A DNA stretch of 64,000 nt from VRUE01 sp963702955 (GCA_963702955.1 OY969774.1:1426001-1490000); one strand, 5' to 3'; shown: positions 33,367 to 42,621, counted from the stretch's first letter. The notes: generated from the sequence alone by a model not told the origin. A program made the numbers and translations.

Positions 33367-33831
33367 TCAGCGACGGGAGGCGAAGAAGCTCTGAAGCAGC
33401 GCCGCGCACTCCTCCTCCATGACGCCACCGGTCACCCGCGGGCGATGGTTGAGGGCCGGCTCTGCGAGGACGTCGAGGACGCTGCCGGCGGCGCCGGCCT
33501 TCGGGTCGGGGGCGCCGAAGACGACCTCGGGGATGCGGGCGAGGACGATCGCGCCGGCGCACATCGCGCAGGGCTCGAGCGTCACGTAGAGGACGGTGCC
33601 GGGCAGCCGCCAGCCCCCGAGCGCCTCGGCGGCGGCGCGGATCGCGAGGATCTCGGCGTGGGCGGTCGGGTCGCGGCGCAGCTCGCGCGCGTTGCCGACC
33701 GCGGCCAGCGGCTCGCCGTCGCAAGCGATCACCGCGCCGATCGGAACGTCGCCGTGCGCCTCAGCCTCGCGCGCTCGCTCGAGCGCCAGGCCCATCAGGC
33801 GGTTCGCGGCATCGATCGACTCGTCGGCCAT
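33367..33831 (-). CDS. tadA: tRNA-specific adenosine deaminase
   Basis: 154 residues, ATG 33831. The zinc site is HAE (His58, Glu60) and PCAMC (Cys88, Cys91), the cytidine-deaminase-fold signature. The order MGLALERAREAEAHGDVPIGAVIACDGE and GAAGSVLDVL...LNHRP follows bacterial TadA, which makes inosine at A34 of tRNA-Arg(ACG). A general guanine or cytosine deaminase is the alternative, but the length and the C-terminal helix fit TadA. It is close to tRNA-Ser genes. Confidence 0.9.
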   Translation of the reverse strand: MADESIDAANRLMGLALERAREAEAHGDVPIGAVIACDGEPLAAVGNARELRRDPTAHAEILAIRAAAEALGGWRLPGTVLYVTLEPCAMCAGAIVLARIPEVVFGAPDPKAGAAGSVLDVLAEPALNHRPRVTGGVMEEECAALLQSFFASRR

Positions 33832-33925
33832 CGATCGGAGAGTATGTGCAGCTACAACTTCGCGGGCGGGCCGGTGTTACCGGGGTGCTCGTTCGTTTGC
33901 AGGGACTCCGCGAGCCGACACCGAT

Positions 33926-35290
33926 ATGAGCCGACCTCTTCCGATCGCCGCCGCGTTCCTGCTGCTCGCAACCGTCGTCGCGCTCGCCGCGGCCGGGGCC
34001 CCGGCTCCCGCCGGAGCGGCGATCGGCGTCTCGCCGGCGCGCGAATTCGCCCCCCGCCGGGTCGTCGTCAAGTTCGAGGGGCAGCGAGAGGGCCGCGCCG
34101 TCCACCTCCCGCGCGGGATCGGAGTGCGGCGGGCGGCCGCCGCGCTGCGGCAGAGCCCGCGGGTCGAGTACGCCGCGCCCGACTACATCGCGACCGCCTC
34201 CAAGCAGGAGCCGCTACCTCCCTCGGGGATCCCCAACGACCCGGGCGAGATCGGCAGCGAACCCGGCCTGGCCGGGGACTGGGTGTCCCTGCAGTGGAAC
34301 TTCCTGCCCTGGTCGGGGACGGCGACTCCGCTGCTTCCCACCTCGCCCGGCGGGATCGACGCGGTCGCCGCCTGGCAGCACCTGATCGCGGCCGGCCGGC
34401 GGGGGGCGCGGGGGGTCACCGTCGCCGTCCTCGACACCGGCGTCGCCTACCGCAACAAGCTGCCCCACTTCCGCCGCAGCCCGGACTTCACCCCCGGCCA
34501 GTTCACCAAGGGCTACGACTTCGTCGCCAACGACCCGGTGCCGCTCGACGAGAACGGCCACGGCACCCACGTCGCCGGCACGATCGCCGAGAAGACCAAC
34601 AACGGGATCGGCCTCACCGGCCTCGCCTACCGGGCGAAGCTGATGCCGGTCCGGGTGCTGGACCGCAACGGCAGCGGCCGCGCCGACGAGATCGCCAAGG
34701 GCATCCACTACGCGGTCGCCCACGGCGCCGACGTGATCAACATGAGCTTCAACTTCGGCTGCGGCAAGGGGGTGCCGGGGATCGACGAAGAGCTGCGCCG
34801 CGCCTACCGCAAGGGCGTCGTGACGGTCGCCTCGATCGGCAACCTCGGCTCGGAGGCGTGCGTCTCCCCTCCCGCCACCGGCCCGCGCGTGATCGGCGTC
34901 GGCGGCAGCACCGAGGGCGGCTGCCTGGGCTCCTACTCGCTGAGCGGCAAGGACATCGACGTGGTCGCGCCCGGCGGAGGCGCTCCGGCGCCGGGCTGCC
35001 CCTCTGTCTCGAGCCGGCCGATCTACCAGGTGACGCTGAAAGGCGGCAACCCCCGCCGCTTCGGCGAGCCCGGCAACTACGTCGGCACCTCGATGGCGGC
35101 GGCGCACGTCTCCGGCGTGGCGGCGATGATCCTCGCCGGCGGCGTGCTTCCCCGCGACGCCTCGCCGCAAATCCGGGTCAACGACGTGACCCAGCGGCTG
35201 CGCAGGACGGCCCGCAGCCTCGGCCTTCCGGCGACGCAGCAGGGCGCCGGCCTGATCGACGCCGGAGCAGCTACGGAGACCTCGCCCTAG
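33926..35290 (+). CDS. Secreted subtilisin-like serine protease (S8)
   Basis: 454 residues, ATG 33926. The signal peptide is followed by a short propeptide (about 35-90, VVVKFEGQREGRA...VEYAAPDYIA), then the S8 domain with the catalytic triad Asp170 (AVLDTGVAY), His215 (GHGTHVAG) and Ser389 (GTSMAAAHVSG), plus the oxyanion-hole Asn in SFNFGCG. The protein is exported and auto-processed. It has one disulfide candidate (cysteines in CGKG and ACVS). No C-terminal wall-anchor or repeat domain is seen. The 3' end is seven bases from the convergent universal stress gene. Confidence 0.91.
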   Translation: MSRPLPIAAAFLLLATVVALAAAGAPAPAGAAIGVSPAREFAPRRVVVKFEGQREGRAVHLPRGIGVRRAAAALRQSPRVEYAAPDYIATASKQEPLPPSGIPNDPGEIGSEPGLAGDWVSLQWNFLPWSGTATPLLPTSPGGIDAVAAWQHLIAAGRRGARGVTVAVLDTGVAYRNKLPHFRRSPDFTPGQFTKGYDFVANDPVPLDENGHGTHVAGTIAEKTNNGIGLTGLAYRAKLMPVRVLDRNGSGRADEIAKGIHYAVAHGADVINMSFNFGCGKGVPGIDEELRRAYRKGVVTVASIGNLGSEACVSPPATGPRVIGVGGSTEGGCLGSYSLSGKDIDVVAPGGGAPAPGCPSVSSRPIYQVTLKGGNPRRFGEPGNYVGTSMAAAHVSGVAAMILAGGVLPRDASPQIRVNDVTQRLRRTARSLGLPATQQGAGLIDAGAATETSP

Positions 35291-35297
35291 ACGTTGC

Positions 35298-35741
35298 CTA
35301 CGTCGTGCGGACGATGATCACGCTGCAGGGAGCGTGATGGGAGACGTTGTTCGGAACGCTGCCGAGGAGGAAGCGGCGCGCCCCGGTCATCCCCTTGTTG
35401 CCGACGACGATCAGGTCGGCCTCGGTCTCTTCGGCGACGGTGAGGATCGCCTCGGCGGGCTCACCCTCAACGGGATGGGTCTGCACCTCGATGCCGTCCT
35501 TTTTCGCCGCCGCGGCAGCTGCGTCGAGCACCAGGTTGACGTCCTCGCGCGGGCCGATCTCGTACTGCACGTCGGCCGGGGCGCCCTGCTGCTCGCCTTC
35601 GATGCGACGTTTGTGGACCGGCTGGTAGGCGCTGACGATGCTGAGGCTTGCCCCGGTCAGCTTGGCGAGGTCGACCGCCTGGCGCACAGCCTCGGCGGCA
35701 GTCTCAGATCCGTCGGTTCCAACCACGATGCGAGTAAACAC
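35298..35741 (-). CDS. Universal stress protein (UspA family)
   Basis: 147 residues, GTG 35741. The fold is a single Usp domain: FTRIVVGTDGSETAAEAVRQAV at the N-terminus and the ATP-binding loop GNKGMTGARRFLLGSVPNNVSHHAPCSV (G-x2-G-x9-G-S) at the C-terminus, so it belongs to the ATP-binding subgroup. Actinobacterial members are induced by hypoxia or starvation. A small membrane protein gene precedes it by 37 bases on the same strand. Confidence 0.92.
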   Translation of the reverse strand: MFTRIVVGTDGSETAAEAVRQAVDLAKLTGASLSIVSAYQPVHKRRIEGEQQGAPADVQYEIGPREDVNLVLDAAAAAAKKDGIEVQTHPVEGEPAEAILTVAEETEADLIVVGNKGMTGARRFLLGSVPNNVSHHAPCSVIIVRTT

Positions 35742-35778
35742 GCCGCCTCCTCAGTCCGATCGCTGAACGCGGCCGATA

Positions 35779-35934
35779 CTAACGCGGCGCACGGTGAGCG
35801 TGAACGGGCGGGTCGCGGAAGCCGTCGCCGAGGATTTCGGTCGGCGTCGTCGTCAGGCGGACGATCGCGATCGCGATCGAGGCGACCAGGCAGACGATCA
35901 GCACGACCATCCCGGCTTTCCACAGCAGCGGCAT
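35779..35934 (-). CDS. Small single-pass membrane protein, function unknown
   Basis: 51 residues, ATG 35934, not resembling any family I know. A hydrophobic helix (residues 2-26: PLLWKAGMVVLIVCLVASIAIAIV) is followed by a polar tail LTTTPTEILGDGFRDPPVHAHR. The frame sits between the Usp gene and the divergent MBL gene, 36 bases from the latter's start. Single-pass proteins of this size commonly escape automatic annotation. Support is composition and one long helix; the ribosome site is weak. Confidence 0.5.
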   Translation of the reverse strand: MPLLWKAGMVVLIVCLVASIAIAIVRLTTTPTEILGDGFRDPPVHAHRAPR

Positions 35935-35970
35935 TGCCGACGGAGCCTATTCGCGGGTACGCTGAATCGC

Positions 35971-36684
35971 ATGGAGAGAGTGGCCGACGGGGTCTGGCTG
36001 CTGCGCGGCGACCTGACGAAGTCGATGAACGTCTACTTCCTCGAGGACGAGGGGGGCGTCGTCCAGTTCGACGCCGGCAGCAAGGCGATGCGCAAAGCCG
36101 TGCGGCGGGAAGCGGAGCGGCTGGGAGGACTGAAGCGGGTCGTCCTCGGCCACGCCCACCCCGACCATCGCGGCACGGCACCGTTTCTGGACGCGCCGGT
36201 CTACTGCCACCCCGACGAGGTCGCCGACGCCGAAAGCGACGCCGCGATCCCTCCCTACATGAACCTCTCGCTGCTGCCGATCGCGCCGGTGCGCTGGCTC
36301 TACCCCACCCTGCTGCGGCGCTGGGACGGCGGCCCGGTGAAGATCGCGGGCACCGTCTCCGAGGGCGACGAGGTGGCGGGCTTCCGCGTAGTCCACTTTC
36401 CCGGCCATGCGCCCGGCCTGATCGGCTTATGGCGGGAGAGCGACCGCGTGGCGCTGGTCAGCGACGTCGTCTACCTGATCGACTCGACGCGCCTGGCGAA
36501 GCGTCTGCCGCCGGGGGAGGCAAGCGTTCCCCATCCCGCCTGGGCCTGGAACCACGCGAAGGCGAAGGAGTCGGTGCGCAAGCTGGCGGCGCTGGAACCG
36601 AGGGTCGTCTGCGCCGGGCACGCCGAGCCGCTGCGCGGCGAGAACCTGCGCGAGACCCTGGAGCGGGCGGCCGAGAAGTACTGA
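35971..36684 (+). CDS. Metallo-beta-lactamase-fold hydrolase
   Basis: 237 residues, ATG 35971. The metal-binding motif HAHPDH has His61, His63, Asp65 and His66; further ligands appear in HFPGHAPG and VCAGHAEPL. The order of motifs and the N-terminal VADGVWLLRGDLTKSMNVYFLED fit the glyoxalase II-like group that hydrolyses thioesters or lactones. Substrate unknown. The gene is followed 34 bases later by a large membrane protein gene on the same strand. Confidence 0.86.
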   Translation: MERVADGVWLLRGDLTKSMNVYFLEDEGGVVQFDAGSKAMRKAVRREAERLGGLKRVVLGHAHPDHRGTAPFLDAPVYCHPDEVADAESDAAIPPYMNLSLLPIAPVRWLYPTLLRRWDGGPVKIAGTVSEGDEVAGFRVVHFPGHAPGLIGLWRESDRVALVSDVVYLIDSTRLAKRLPPGEASVPHPAWAWNHAKAKESVRKLAALEPRVVCAGHAEPLRGENLRETLERAAEKY

Positions 36685-36718
36685 GGCTCGCCGCGCCCCG
36701 AGCTGCGGCTGTCATAGG

Positions 36719-39079
36719 TTGCCCTCCCTGATGATCGCGACCTACGCCTCGGCGGCGCTGATCTGCGGCGCCTCGCTTCTGGTCGGACGCGCCATCCTCA
36801 AGCTCGCCGGCCGCTCGACCTGGTCGTGGCTGGAGCCGGCGGCCGGCTTCGGCGCGGTTCTGACCGTGACCGGGATCCTCGCCCGGGCGCCCGGCCACGG
36901 CACCTCGGCGACCGTAGGCGTGGTCCTGCTCGTCCTCGTCGCCGCAGCGATCCTTGCCTTCAACGCCGACGAGCCGGAAACCGACGCGAATCGTGGGAAA
37001 TCGGCCGATCGGCGGGGGGAGGCGCTGCGGCAGGGGTTGCCGGTGGCGATCGTCGTCGCCCTGGTGCTCTCGATCCCGTTCGCGATCAGCGCCCGCTGGG
37101 GGCTGCTCGGCGTCGGCGAGAACAACGACCTCGGCCTGCACCTGGCCTGGGCCGAGTGGCTGCGCAGCGGCTTCGGGCCGGCGCCGGACGCCGGCTACCC
37201 ACTCGGACCGCACGGTCTGGCGGTCGCGGTCGCGGCGGTGCCGGGGATCGGCCTCGGGCAGGCCTTCGTCGGCGAGATCTTCGCGATCGGCATCCTCACC
37301 GGACTGACCGTGCTGCCGGCCCTGCGCGGCTTCGGCCCGATGCGACGGGTGCTCGCGGCGACGCTGGTCGCCGTCCCCTACCTCGCCGCCTCCTACTTCG
37401 CCCAGGGCGCCTTCAAGGAGACCGCCGAGGCGCTCTTCGTGCTCGCCGTCGCCGTGTCCCTAGTCGGCCTCGGCGGCACGTCGCTGGGGTGGATGCGGCT
37501 GGCGCTGCCGTGGCTGGCTATCGCCGGCGGCATCTTCTTCTCCTACAGCTTCGCCGGGCTCGCCTGGCCGATCCTGATCGTCGCCCTCTGGAGCCTCACC
37601 CTGCCGGAGGTGAGGCGGGCGCTGGCACCGCGGCGGCTGCTGCGCTTCCTCTTCCGGCCGGCGACCCTGGCGGCGATCGTCCTGCTGGTCGCCCTGACGG
37701 CCGCGGCGACGCTGGTCGGCCCGTTCGGCTTCGTCCATAGCTTCAACAAAGTCGCCGGGACGAACACCTACGGGCCCGTCTCGCCGATCGAGGCGCTGGG
37801 CGTCTGGTGGACGCCCAGCTACCGGCTCGAAGCGCCCGGGGGCGCGCACCTGACCGGCCTGGCGGCGGCGATCGCCGTGATCGCCCTGCTTGCCGCCCTG
37901 GTCTGGTGGCTGCGGCGGCGGCAGCCGGCCCTGCCGCTCGCCTTCGCCGCCTGCGCGATCCTCTACCTCGTCTCACTGCCGACCAGCGGCGACTACTCGC
38001 ACGCCAAGGCGTTGATGATCGCGGCGCCGCTGGCGATGCTGCTGATCGTCCGCCCGCTGCTGACCGAACTCGGCTGGGCGCCGGCGCGGCGGCTCGGCTG
38101 GACGGCTCTGGCGGTCGTCTTCGTCGCCGGCGCTGTCTACTCGAGCTTCCTGGCGCTGCGTGACGCGCCGGTCGGGCCGGCCGGCCACGGCGGCGAGCTG
38201 AAGGCCTTCCTACCGATCCTCCACGGCCGGCCCGTCCTCTACGCCGGTCAGGACCGCTACGCCGCCTACGAGCTGCTCGGCGCCGACACCCACGTGCCGC
38301 TGGTCGAGTTCCCCGACCCCGAAGTCTCCGGCAACCCGGAGAAGCCGTTCGACACCGGCGACGCCTACAGCCCGATCGACTTCGACTCCTTCTCGCGCGC
38401 CACCCTCGACCGCTTCCCCTACGTGATCACCGGCCGGGCGGCCTGGAACAGCCAGGCGCCGCCCAACTTCAGGCGGATCGCCGCCACCCCCTCCTACGTC
38501 CTCTGGAAGCGGACCGGCAAGACCCCGCCCGACCGCCAGGTCCTGCTCGAGGGCACGGAGGCCGGCGCGTGGGCCGGCTGCGCCTCGCCGGAGATCCGCA
38601 TCCTGCTCTCCAACCCGGGCCGCGCTTCGCTCTTCCCGGCGACGGCGATCGCGCCGAAGGCACGCTGGGACATGGGCAGTCGGCTCGAAACCGGCGAGAG
38701 CACCTCGCAGTCGGTCCGGCTGCCGAGCGGCCACTGGCGGCTCTCGATCCAGTACTTCTCGCCGTTCTCGCTCAGCCTCGGCGCCGCCGGCTTCCAACAC
38801 GAGCTGAAGCCGGCGCTGGACGGCCAGCGGCCGAACACGATCAGCCTCGCCAACGACGGCCAGTACTGGCCGGCCGGGGTCTACGCCGGCCACGGCGGCA
38901 GGGTCCGCTTCACCGTCGCCGCCGCCGAGCCGACCACGCTGCAGCGGCTGAGCGGCTACGACGCGACCGCCTCCGTCGGCAACCTGGTCGCGGTCCGCGC
39001 CGGCAAGCGGCGGATCGTGCCGCTGCATGATGCCTGCAACGGCTGGATCGACTGGTACAGGTCGAAGGCGCTGCCCTAG
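36719..39079 (+). CDS. Large polytopic membrane protein, possible GT-C glycosyltransferase-like
   Basis: 786 residues from TTG 36719, or 782 from ATG 36731. About 10-11 membrane helices fill residues 1-480, with the acidic loop ENNDLGLHLAWAEW after helix 3. A large extracytoplasmic C-terminal part (about 485-786) contains many aromatic residues and a beta-rich stretch (WRLSIQYFSPFSLSLGAAGF). The early acidic loop and layout are reminiscent of GT-C glycosyltransferases using lipid-phosphate sugars, but no firm motif is visible. It shares a CTAG stop overlap with the desaturase gene (39076-39079). Confidence 0.7.
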   Translation: MPSLMIATYASAALICGASLLVGRAILKLAGRSTWSWLEPAAGFGAVLTVTGILARAPGHGTSATVGVVLLVLVAAAILAFNADEPETDANRGKSADRRGEALRQGLPVAIVVALVLSIPFAISARWGLLGVGENNDLGLHLAWAEWLRSGFGPAPDAGYPLGPHGLAVAVAAVPGIGLGQAFVGEIFAIGILTGLTVLPALRGFGPMRRVLAATLVAVPYLAASYFAQGAFKETAEALFVLAVAVSLVGLGGTSLGWMRLALPWLAIAGGIFFSYSFAGLAWPILIVALWSLTLPEVRRALAPRRLLRFLFRPATLAAIVLLVALTAAATLVGPFGFVHSFNKVAGTNTYGPVSPIEALGVWWTPSYRLEAPGGAHLTGLAAAIAVIALLAALVWWLRRRQPALPLAFAACAILYLVSLPTSGDYSHAKALMIAAPLAMLLIVRPLLTELGWAPARRLGWTALAVVFVAGAVYSSFLALRDAPVGPAGHGGELKAFLPILHGRPVLYAGQDRYAAYELLGADTHVPLVEFPDPEVSGNPEKPFDTGDAYSPIDFDSFSRATLDRFPYVITGRAAWNSQAPPNFRRIAATPSYVLWKRTGKTPPDRQVLLEGTEAGAWAGCASPEIRILLSNPGRASLFPATAIAPKARWDMGSRLETGESTSQSVRLPSGHWRLSIQYFSPFSLSLGAAGFQHELKPALDGQRPNTISLANDGQYWPAGVYAGHGGRVRFTVAAAEPTTLQRLSGYDATASVGNLVAVRAGKRRIVPLHDACNGWIDWYRSKALP

Positions 39080-40002
39080 ACGGCCTTGGCGGCCAGGCGA
39101 TCCGGCGAAACCCGGACGACGTCCCAGACCAGGCCGAGCTTCTCGAGGCCGTCGATGACCATGGCGGAGACGTCGATCTGCCAGCGGCCGAGACCATGGA
39201 CCGCAGAGGTCGGGAAGGCGTGGTGGTTGTTGTGCCAGGCCTCACCCATGGTCGGGATCGCGATCAGCGCCAGGTTGCGCGACTCGTCGCTGGTCTCGAA
39301 GTCGCGGTTGCCGAAGACGTGGCAGAGCGAGTTGATGCTGTAGGTGAAGTGGTGCAGGACGAAGACGCGGACCAGGCCGCCCCAGAGCAGGCCGGTGACC
39401 GCGGCGAACAGGGTGCCGCCGATCAGCCAGCCGAGCGCGAAGGGGACGAGCAGACCGAGGATCGCCCAGTAGATGAAGGTGCGGTTGACCCAGTTGATCG
39501 TCGGATCCTTGATCAGGTCCGGCGCGAAGCGTTCCCGGTTGCCACGCTGGGTGTGGATGAAGAGCCACCCCATGTGGGCGTGGAAGAGACCGCGCAGGGC
39601 CCCGGACCAGCCGTGGCCGTGGTCGACGTGGGGGCTGTGCGGGTCGCCTTCTTCGTCGGAGAAGGCGTGGTGCTTGCGGTGGTCGGCGACCCAGGAGATG
39701 ACCGGGCCCTCGATCGCCGCCGAGCCGAGGATCGCCAGCAGGCCGTGCAGCCAGCCCTTCGCTTTGAAGGCGCGGTGGGTGAGGTGGCGGTGGAAGCCGA
39801 CGGTGATCCCGAGCCCGGTCAGCACGTACATGCCGACGAAGAGGAAGACGTCGCTCCAGTGCAACGCCTTGCCCCACACCTGCCAGCCGGCGAAGCCGAT
39901 CGCGACGAACGGGACCACGGTGACCAGGCCGGTGATGATGCGATCGCGGGTCTCGTTCGCGACCGGCTGAATATCGGATGGGAGCGGACCGCTGCCTGCC
40001 AT
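39076..40002 (-). CDS. Acyl-CoA/acyl-lipid delta-9 fatty acid desaturase
   Basis: 308 residues, ATG 40002. Three histidine boxes are present: HRHLTH (71-76), HRKHH (108-112) and HNNHH in EAWHNNHHAFPTSA, the di-iron ligands of membrane desaturases, with four membrane helices arranged around them. It introduces a cis double bond in long-chain acyl chains. It is divergent from the cyclopropane-fatty-acid synthase with 49 bases between starts, which fits a two-step route from saturated to cyclopropane or methyl-branched fatty acids. Confidence 0.92.
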   Translation of the reverse strand: MAGSGPLPSDIQPVANETRDRIITGLVTVVPFVAIGFAGWQVWGKALHWSDVFLFVGMYVLTGLGITVGFHRHLTHRAFKAKGWLHGLLAILGSAAIEGPVISWVADHRKHHAFSDEEGDPHSPHVDHGHGWSGALRGLFHAHMGWLFIHTQRGNRERFAPDLIKDPTINWVNRTFIYWAILGLLVPFALGWLIGGTLFAAVTGLLWGGLVRVFVLHHFTYSINSLCHVFGNRDFETSDESRNLALIAIPTMGEAWHNNHHAFPTSAVHGLGRWQIDVSAMVIDGLEKLGLVWDVVRVSPDRLAAKAV

Positions 40003-40051
40003 GAGCGGCGATCATACGCGCCGACAAGGCAAGAAAACGTAAAGTGGCCCG

Positions 40052-41257
40052 ATGCCGTTCGCCAGCACCGCCCCCCTGCGGCGCGAGATCGAAGCCCGGA
40101 TCCCCGATCGACCCTTCACCGTCGAGTTCTGGGACGGGGCGAAGCTGCCGTCCTCGGACGAGGGCGGGCCGACCTTCTTCATCCGCTCCCCGCGTGCCGC
40201 GGCCCACGTGCTGCGGGCGCCGGGACAGCTCGGCCTCGGACGCGCCTACGTCAGCGGCGAGATCGAGGTCGACGACATGGACGCGGTGATCGAGGTGCTC
40301 GACGGCTGGCAGCCGCCGTCGCTGGAGGGCGGCGACAAGGCGCGGCTGCTGCTCGGCGCGGTGCGCGCCGCCGGCCTGACCCGGCCACCGAGCCGCCCCG
40401 CGGCCGAGCTCGTCCTCAGCGGCCGCCGCCACAGCAAGGAGCGCGACGCGCGCGCCGTCCGCCACCACTACGACGTCTCCAACGACTTCTTCGCGCTCTT
40501 CCTCGACCAGTCGATGACCTACAGCTGCGCCTTCTTCGCCGAGGGGGCCGAGACGCTGGAGGCCGCGCAGGAAGAGAAGCTCGACACGGTCGCCCGCAAG
40601 CTCGACCTGAAGGAGGGCGACCGGGTGCTCGACGTCGGCTGCGGCTGGGGCAGCTTCCCGCTGCGGGCGGCGACCAAATACGGGGCGAGCGTCGTCGGGA
40701 TCACGCTCTCGCCGCCGCAGGCGGAGCGGGCGCGGCAGCAGGCCGAGGAGGCCGGCGTCGCCGACCGGGTCGAGATCCGCGTCATGGACTACCGCGACCT
40801 GGCCGGCGAGCGCTTCGACGCGATCGCCTCGATCGGCATGGTCGAGCACGTCGGCGAGGAGCAGATCGACGTCTACGCGCGCACCTTGGCGAGCCTGCTG
40901 GGGCCCGGTGGGCGACTGCTCAACCACGGCATCTCCCGCCTCCGCCACACCGACCCCGACGCCGGCGCCTTCTCGGAGCGCTACGTCTTCCCCGACGGCG
41001 AACCGCTGCACCTCTCGCGCGTCCTGCTGGCCCTCGAACGGGCCGGCTTCATCGCCCGCCACGTCTCCGAGCACGGCGCCGACTACGCCGAGACCCTGCG
41101 TCACTGGGCGACGCGCCTCGACGACAACCTCGACGAGGCGATCCGCTTGGCCGGCCCGGAACGGGTCCGAGTCTGGCGCCTCTACCTGCGCGCGGCGCGC
41201 AACGGCTTCGAGTCAGGCTTTCTCTCGATCTACCAGGCTCGCTGCAGCCTGGCCTAG
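40052..41257 (+). CDS. cfa: Cyclopropane-fatty-acyl-phospholipid synthase
   Basis: 401 residues, ATG 40052. The N-terminal domain (1-120) is typical of CFA synthases, and the C-terminal SAM methyltransferase domain (130-400) has motif I VLDVGCGWGSFPL, MTYSCAFF, and the bicarbonate-site-like sequences ITLSPPQAERARQ and MVEHVGEEQIDVYA. It methylenates double bonds made by the divergent desaturase. Mycobacterial mycolic-acid cyclopropane synthases are related, but the N-terminal lipid-binding domain favours general CFA function. Shares CTAG overlap with the HAD gene (41254-41257). Confidence 0.92.
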   Translation: MPFASTAPLRREIEARIPDRPFTVEFWDGAKLPSSDEGGPTFFIRSPRAAAHVLRAPGQLGLGRAYVSGEIEVDDMDAVIEVLDGWQPPSLEGGDKARLLLGAVRAAGLTRPPSRPAAELVLSGRRHSKERDARAVRHHYDVSNDFFALFLDQSMTYSCAFFAEGAETLEAAQEEKLDTVARKLDLKEGDRVLDVGCGWGSFPLRAATKYGASVVGITLSPPQAERARQQAEEAGVADRVEIRVMDYRDLAGERFDAIASIGMVEHVGEEQIDVYARTLASLLGPGGRLLNHGISRLRHTDPDAGAFSERYVFPDGEPLHLSRVLLALERAGFIARHVSEHGADYAETLRHWATRLDDNLDEAIRLAGPERVRVWRLYLRAARNGFESGFLSIYQARCSLA

Positions 41258-41934
41258 GCCGGGAAGCCGCGCTCGACCGATTCCAGCGTCCAGTCGGCCT
41301 CGGCTTGCTTGAGCTGGTCAACCGAGTAGCTACCCGTCGCTACGCCGATCACTCGGATGCCGGCGCCGTGGCCGGCGCTGACGTCGCGGGGGGTGTCGCC
41401 GATCGAGATGCAGGCGCCGTCCCGCAGGGTGCCGCCGGAGACCAGCTCGCCGCGGCGCAAGGCCGCTTCGGTGACCTCGGTGCGATCGGCGGAATCGGAG
41501 CCGTAGCCGCCGAAGGAGAAGAAGCGGTTGAGGCGCCCGCGGGCGAGCTTGATGTGCGCCGCCGCCTCGACGTTGCCGGTGACCAGGCCGAGCAGCACGC
41601 CGTCCTCGATCAGCCGCGGCAGCAGCTCCTGAATCCCCGGCATCACCCGGTAGCCGGCGGACTCGGCGACGGCGTCGGGCAGGTGCTTGAGGTAGCAGCC
41701 GATCGCCTGCGAGCGTTCCTGCTGCGTGCCCTTGCGGCCGATCACCGCACGGAAGACGATCGCGGCGATCTCCGGGTCGGTCATGCCGGCGTCAGTGTGC
41801 TCGTCAACGTCGGCGTCGACCCCATGAAGCTCCTCGAAGGCGCGCTGCCAGGCGACGGCGCCGGCCCCGCCGGTGACGAGCAGCGTCCCGTCGATGTCGA
41901 AGAGGACGGCGCGGGGGGATGGGCCGACCGCCAT
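41254..41934 (-). CDS. HAD-family phosphatase
   Basis: 226 residues, ATG 41934. Motif I DIDGTLL (Asp13, Asp15), motif II Thr in GLVTGN, and motif III/IV Lys and Asp in CISIGDTPRDVSAGHGAG identify a subfamily-I HAD with an alpha-helical cap, phosphoglycolate-phosphatase-like. Its ATG directly abuts the TAG of the upstream dual-OB gene, so it could be translated together with the cassette; its own composition is like the general chromosome rather than the cassette. Substrate unknown. Confidence 0.88.
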   Translation of the reverse strand: MAVGPSPRAVLFDIDGTLLVTGGAGAVAWQRAFEELHGVDADVDEHTDAGMTDPEIAAIVFRAVIGRKGTQQERSQAIGCYLKHLPDAVAESAGYRVMPGIQELLPRLIEDGVLLGLVTGNVEAAAHIKLARGRLNRFFSFGGYGSDSADRTEVTEAALRRGELVSGGTLRDGACISIGDTPRDVSAGHGAGIRVIGVATGSYSVDQLKQAEADWTLESVERGFPA

Positions 41935-42621
41935 CTACATCCTCTTCTTCGGCAAGCAGAGCACCGCGGCGACTAGCTTCGTACACCAGTCATCCCGAGC
42001 TTCGGCGAGGCTGACTGTCAGGTATATGTCAGCTTCCGCGTCGAAGCCGAGGTCGGTGAGCGAATGGGTTCCAAGGCCGGCGTTCATCAGGCGGGGCGCC
42101 ACAAGGTAGTCGGTAAGTGCCAAGTCGTAGTCTTCGCCGCCCAGCTCGAAGCCGGCTCGCGGTCGAGACCTACCCGCTCCCTCCCACGGCGGCTCGAGGT
42201 GGAACTTCGTACTCCGAGGTCGTACCAGAGCCAGTGATGCGTCTACCCCCCGCATTGCCTGCTCTTCCGTTACGGCCGAACCGCGATTACCGAGGAGCGC
42301 GGGCCCGTTGACCAGATGCGGCTCGAGAACCGCGGCGGCATCCGTCCTATCCACCCTCCCGGTCAGCCACCACCGCGAGGCTCCGACTTTGACGTTCTCC
42401 GGCTGAGACGGATCGTCGATTTGCCCACCGTGCTCGAAACCCACCACGTCGAGGGGTTCGATGTCGTGACCGTCAACCCGGTAGTGGTAGGGATAAAGCT
42501 CCCCGTGTAGGTGGTTGGACACCGGGCGTACCCAGTTGCCGGTCTTTCTCGAGATCCCGGCCACGCATCTCCCGCCCCATTTCTTGGAGCAGGCGAGAAT
42601 CAGCACCTCGTCGACAGGCAT
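41935..42621 (-). CDS. Putative dual-OB-fold protein (last gene of the DUF488 cassette)
   Basis: 228 residues, ATG 42621. The N-terminus VLILACSKKWGGRCVAGISRKTGNWVRPVS followed by a GELY and DVVGFEHGG strand pattern resembles the dual-OB-containing domain that I recall occurring beside DUF488 proteins in conflict-system islands; this was not searched. The C-terminal part ends in DDWCTKLVAAVLCLPKKRM. OB folds would bind single-stranded nucleic acid or a nucleotide. It begins nine bases after the upstream DUF488 gene and abuts the HAD gene. Codon use is AT-richer than the flanking metabolic genes. Confidence 0.55.
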   Translation of the reverse strand: MPVDEVLILACSKKWGGRCVAGISRKTGNWVRPVSNHLHGELYPYHYRVDGHDIEPLDVVGFEHGGQIDDPSQPENVKVGASRWWLTGRVDRTDAAAVLEPHLVNGPALLGNRGSAVTEEQAMRGVDASLALVRPRSTKFHLEPPWEGAGRSRPRAGFELGGEDYDLALTDYLVAPRLMNAGLGTHSLTDLGFDAEADIYLTVSLAEARDDWCTKLVAAVLCLPKKRM

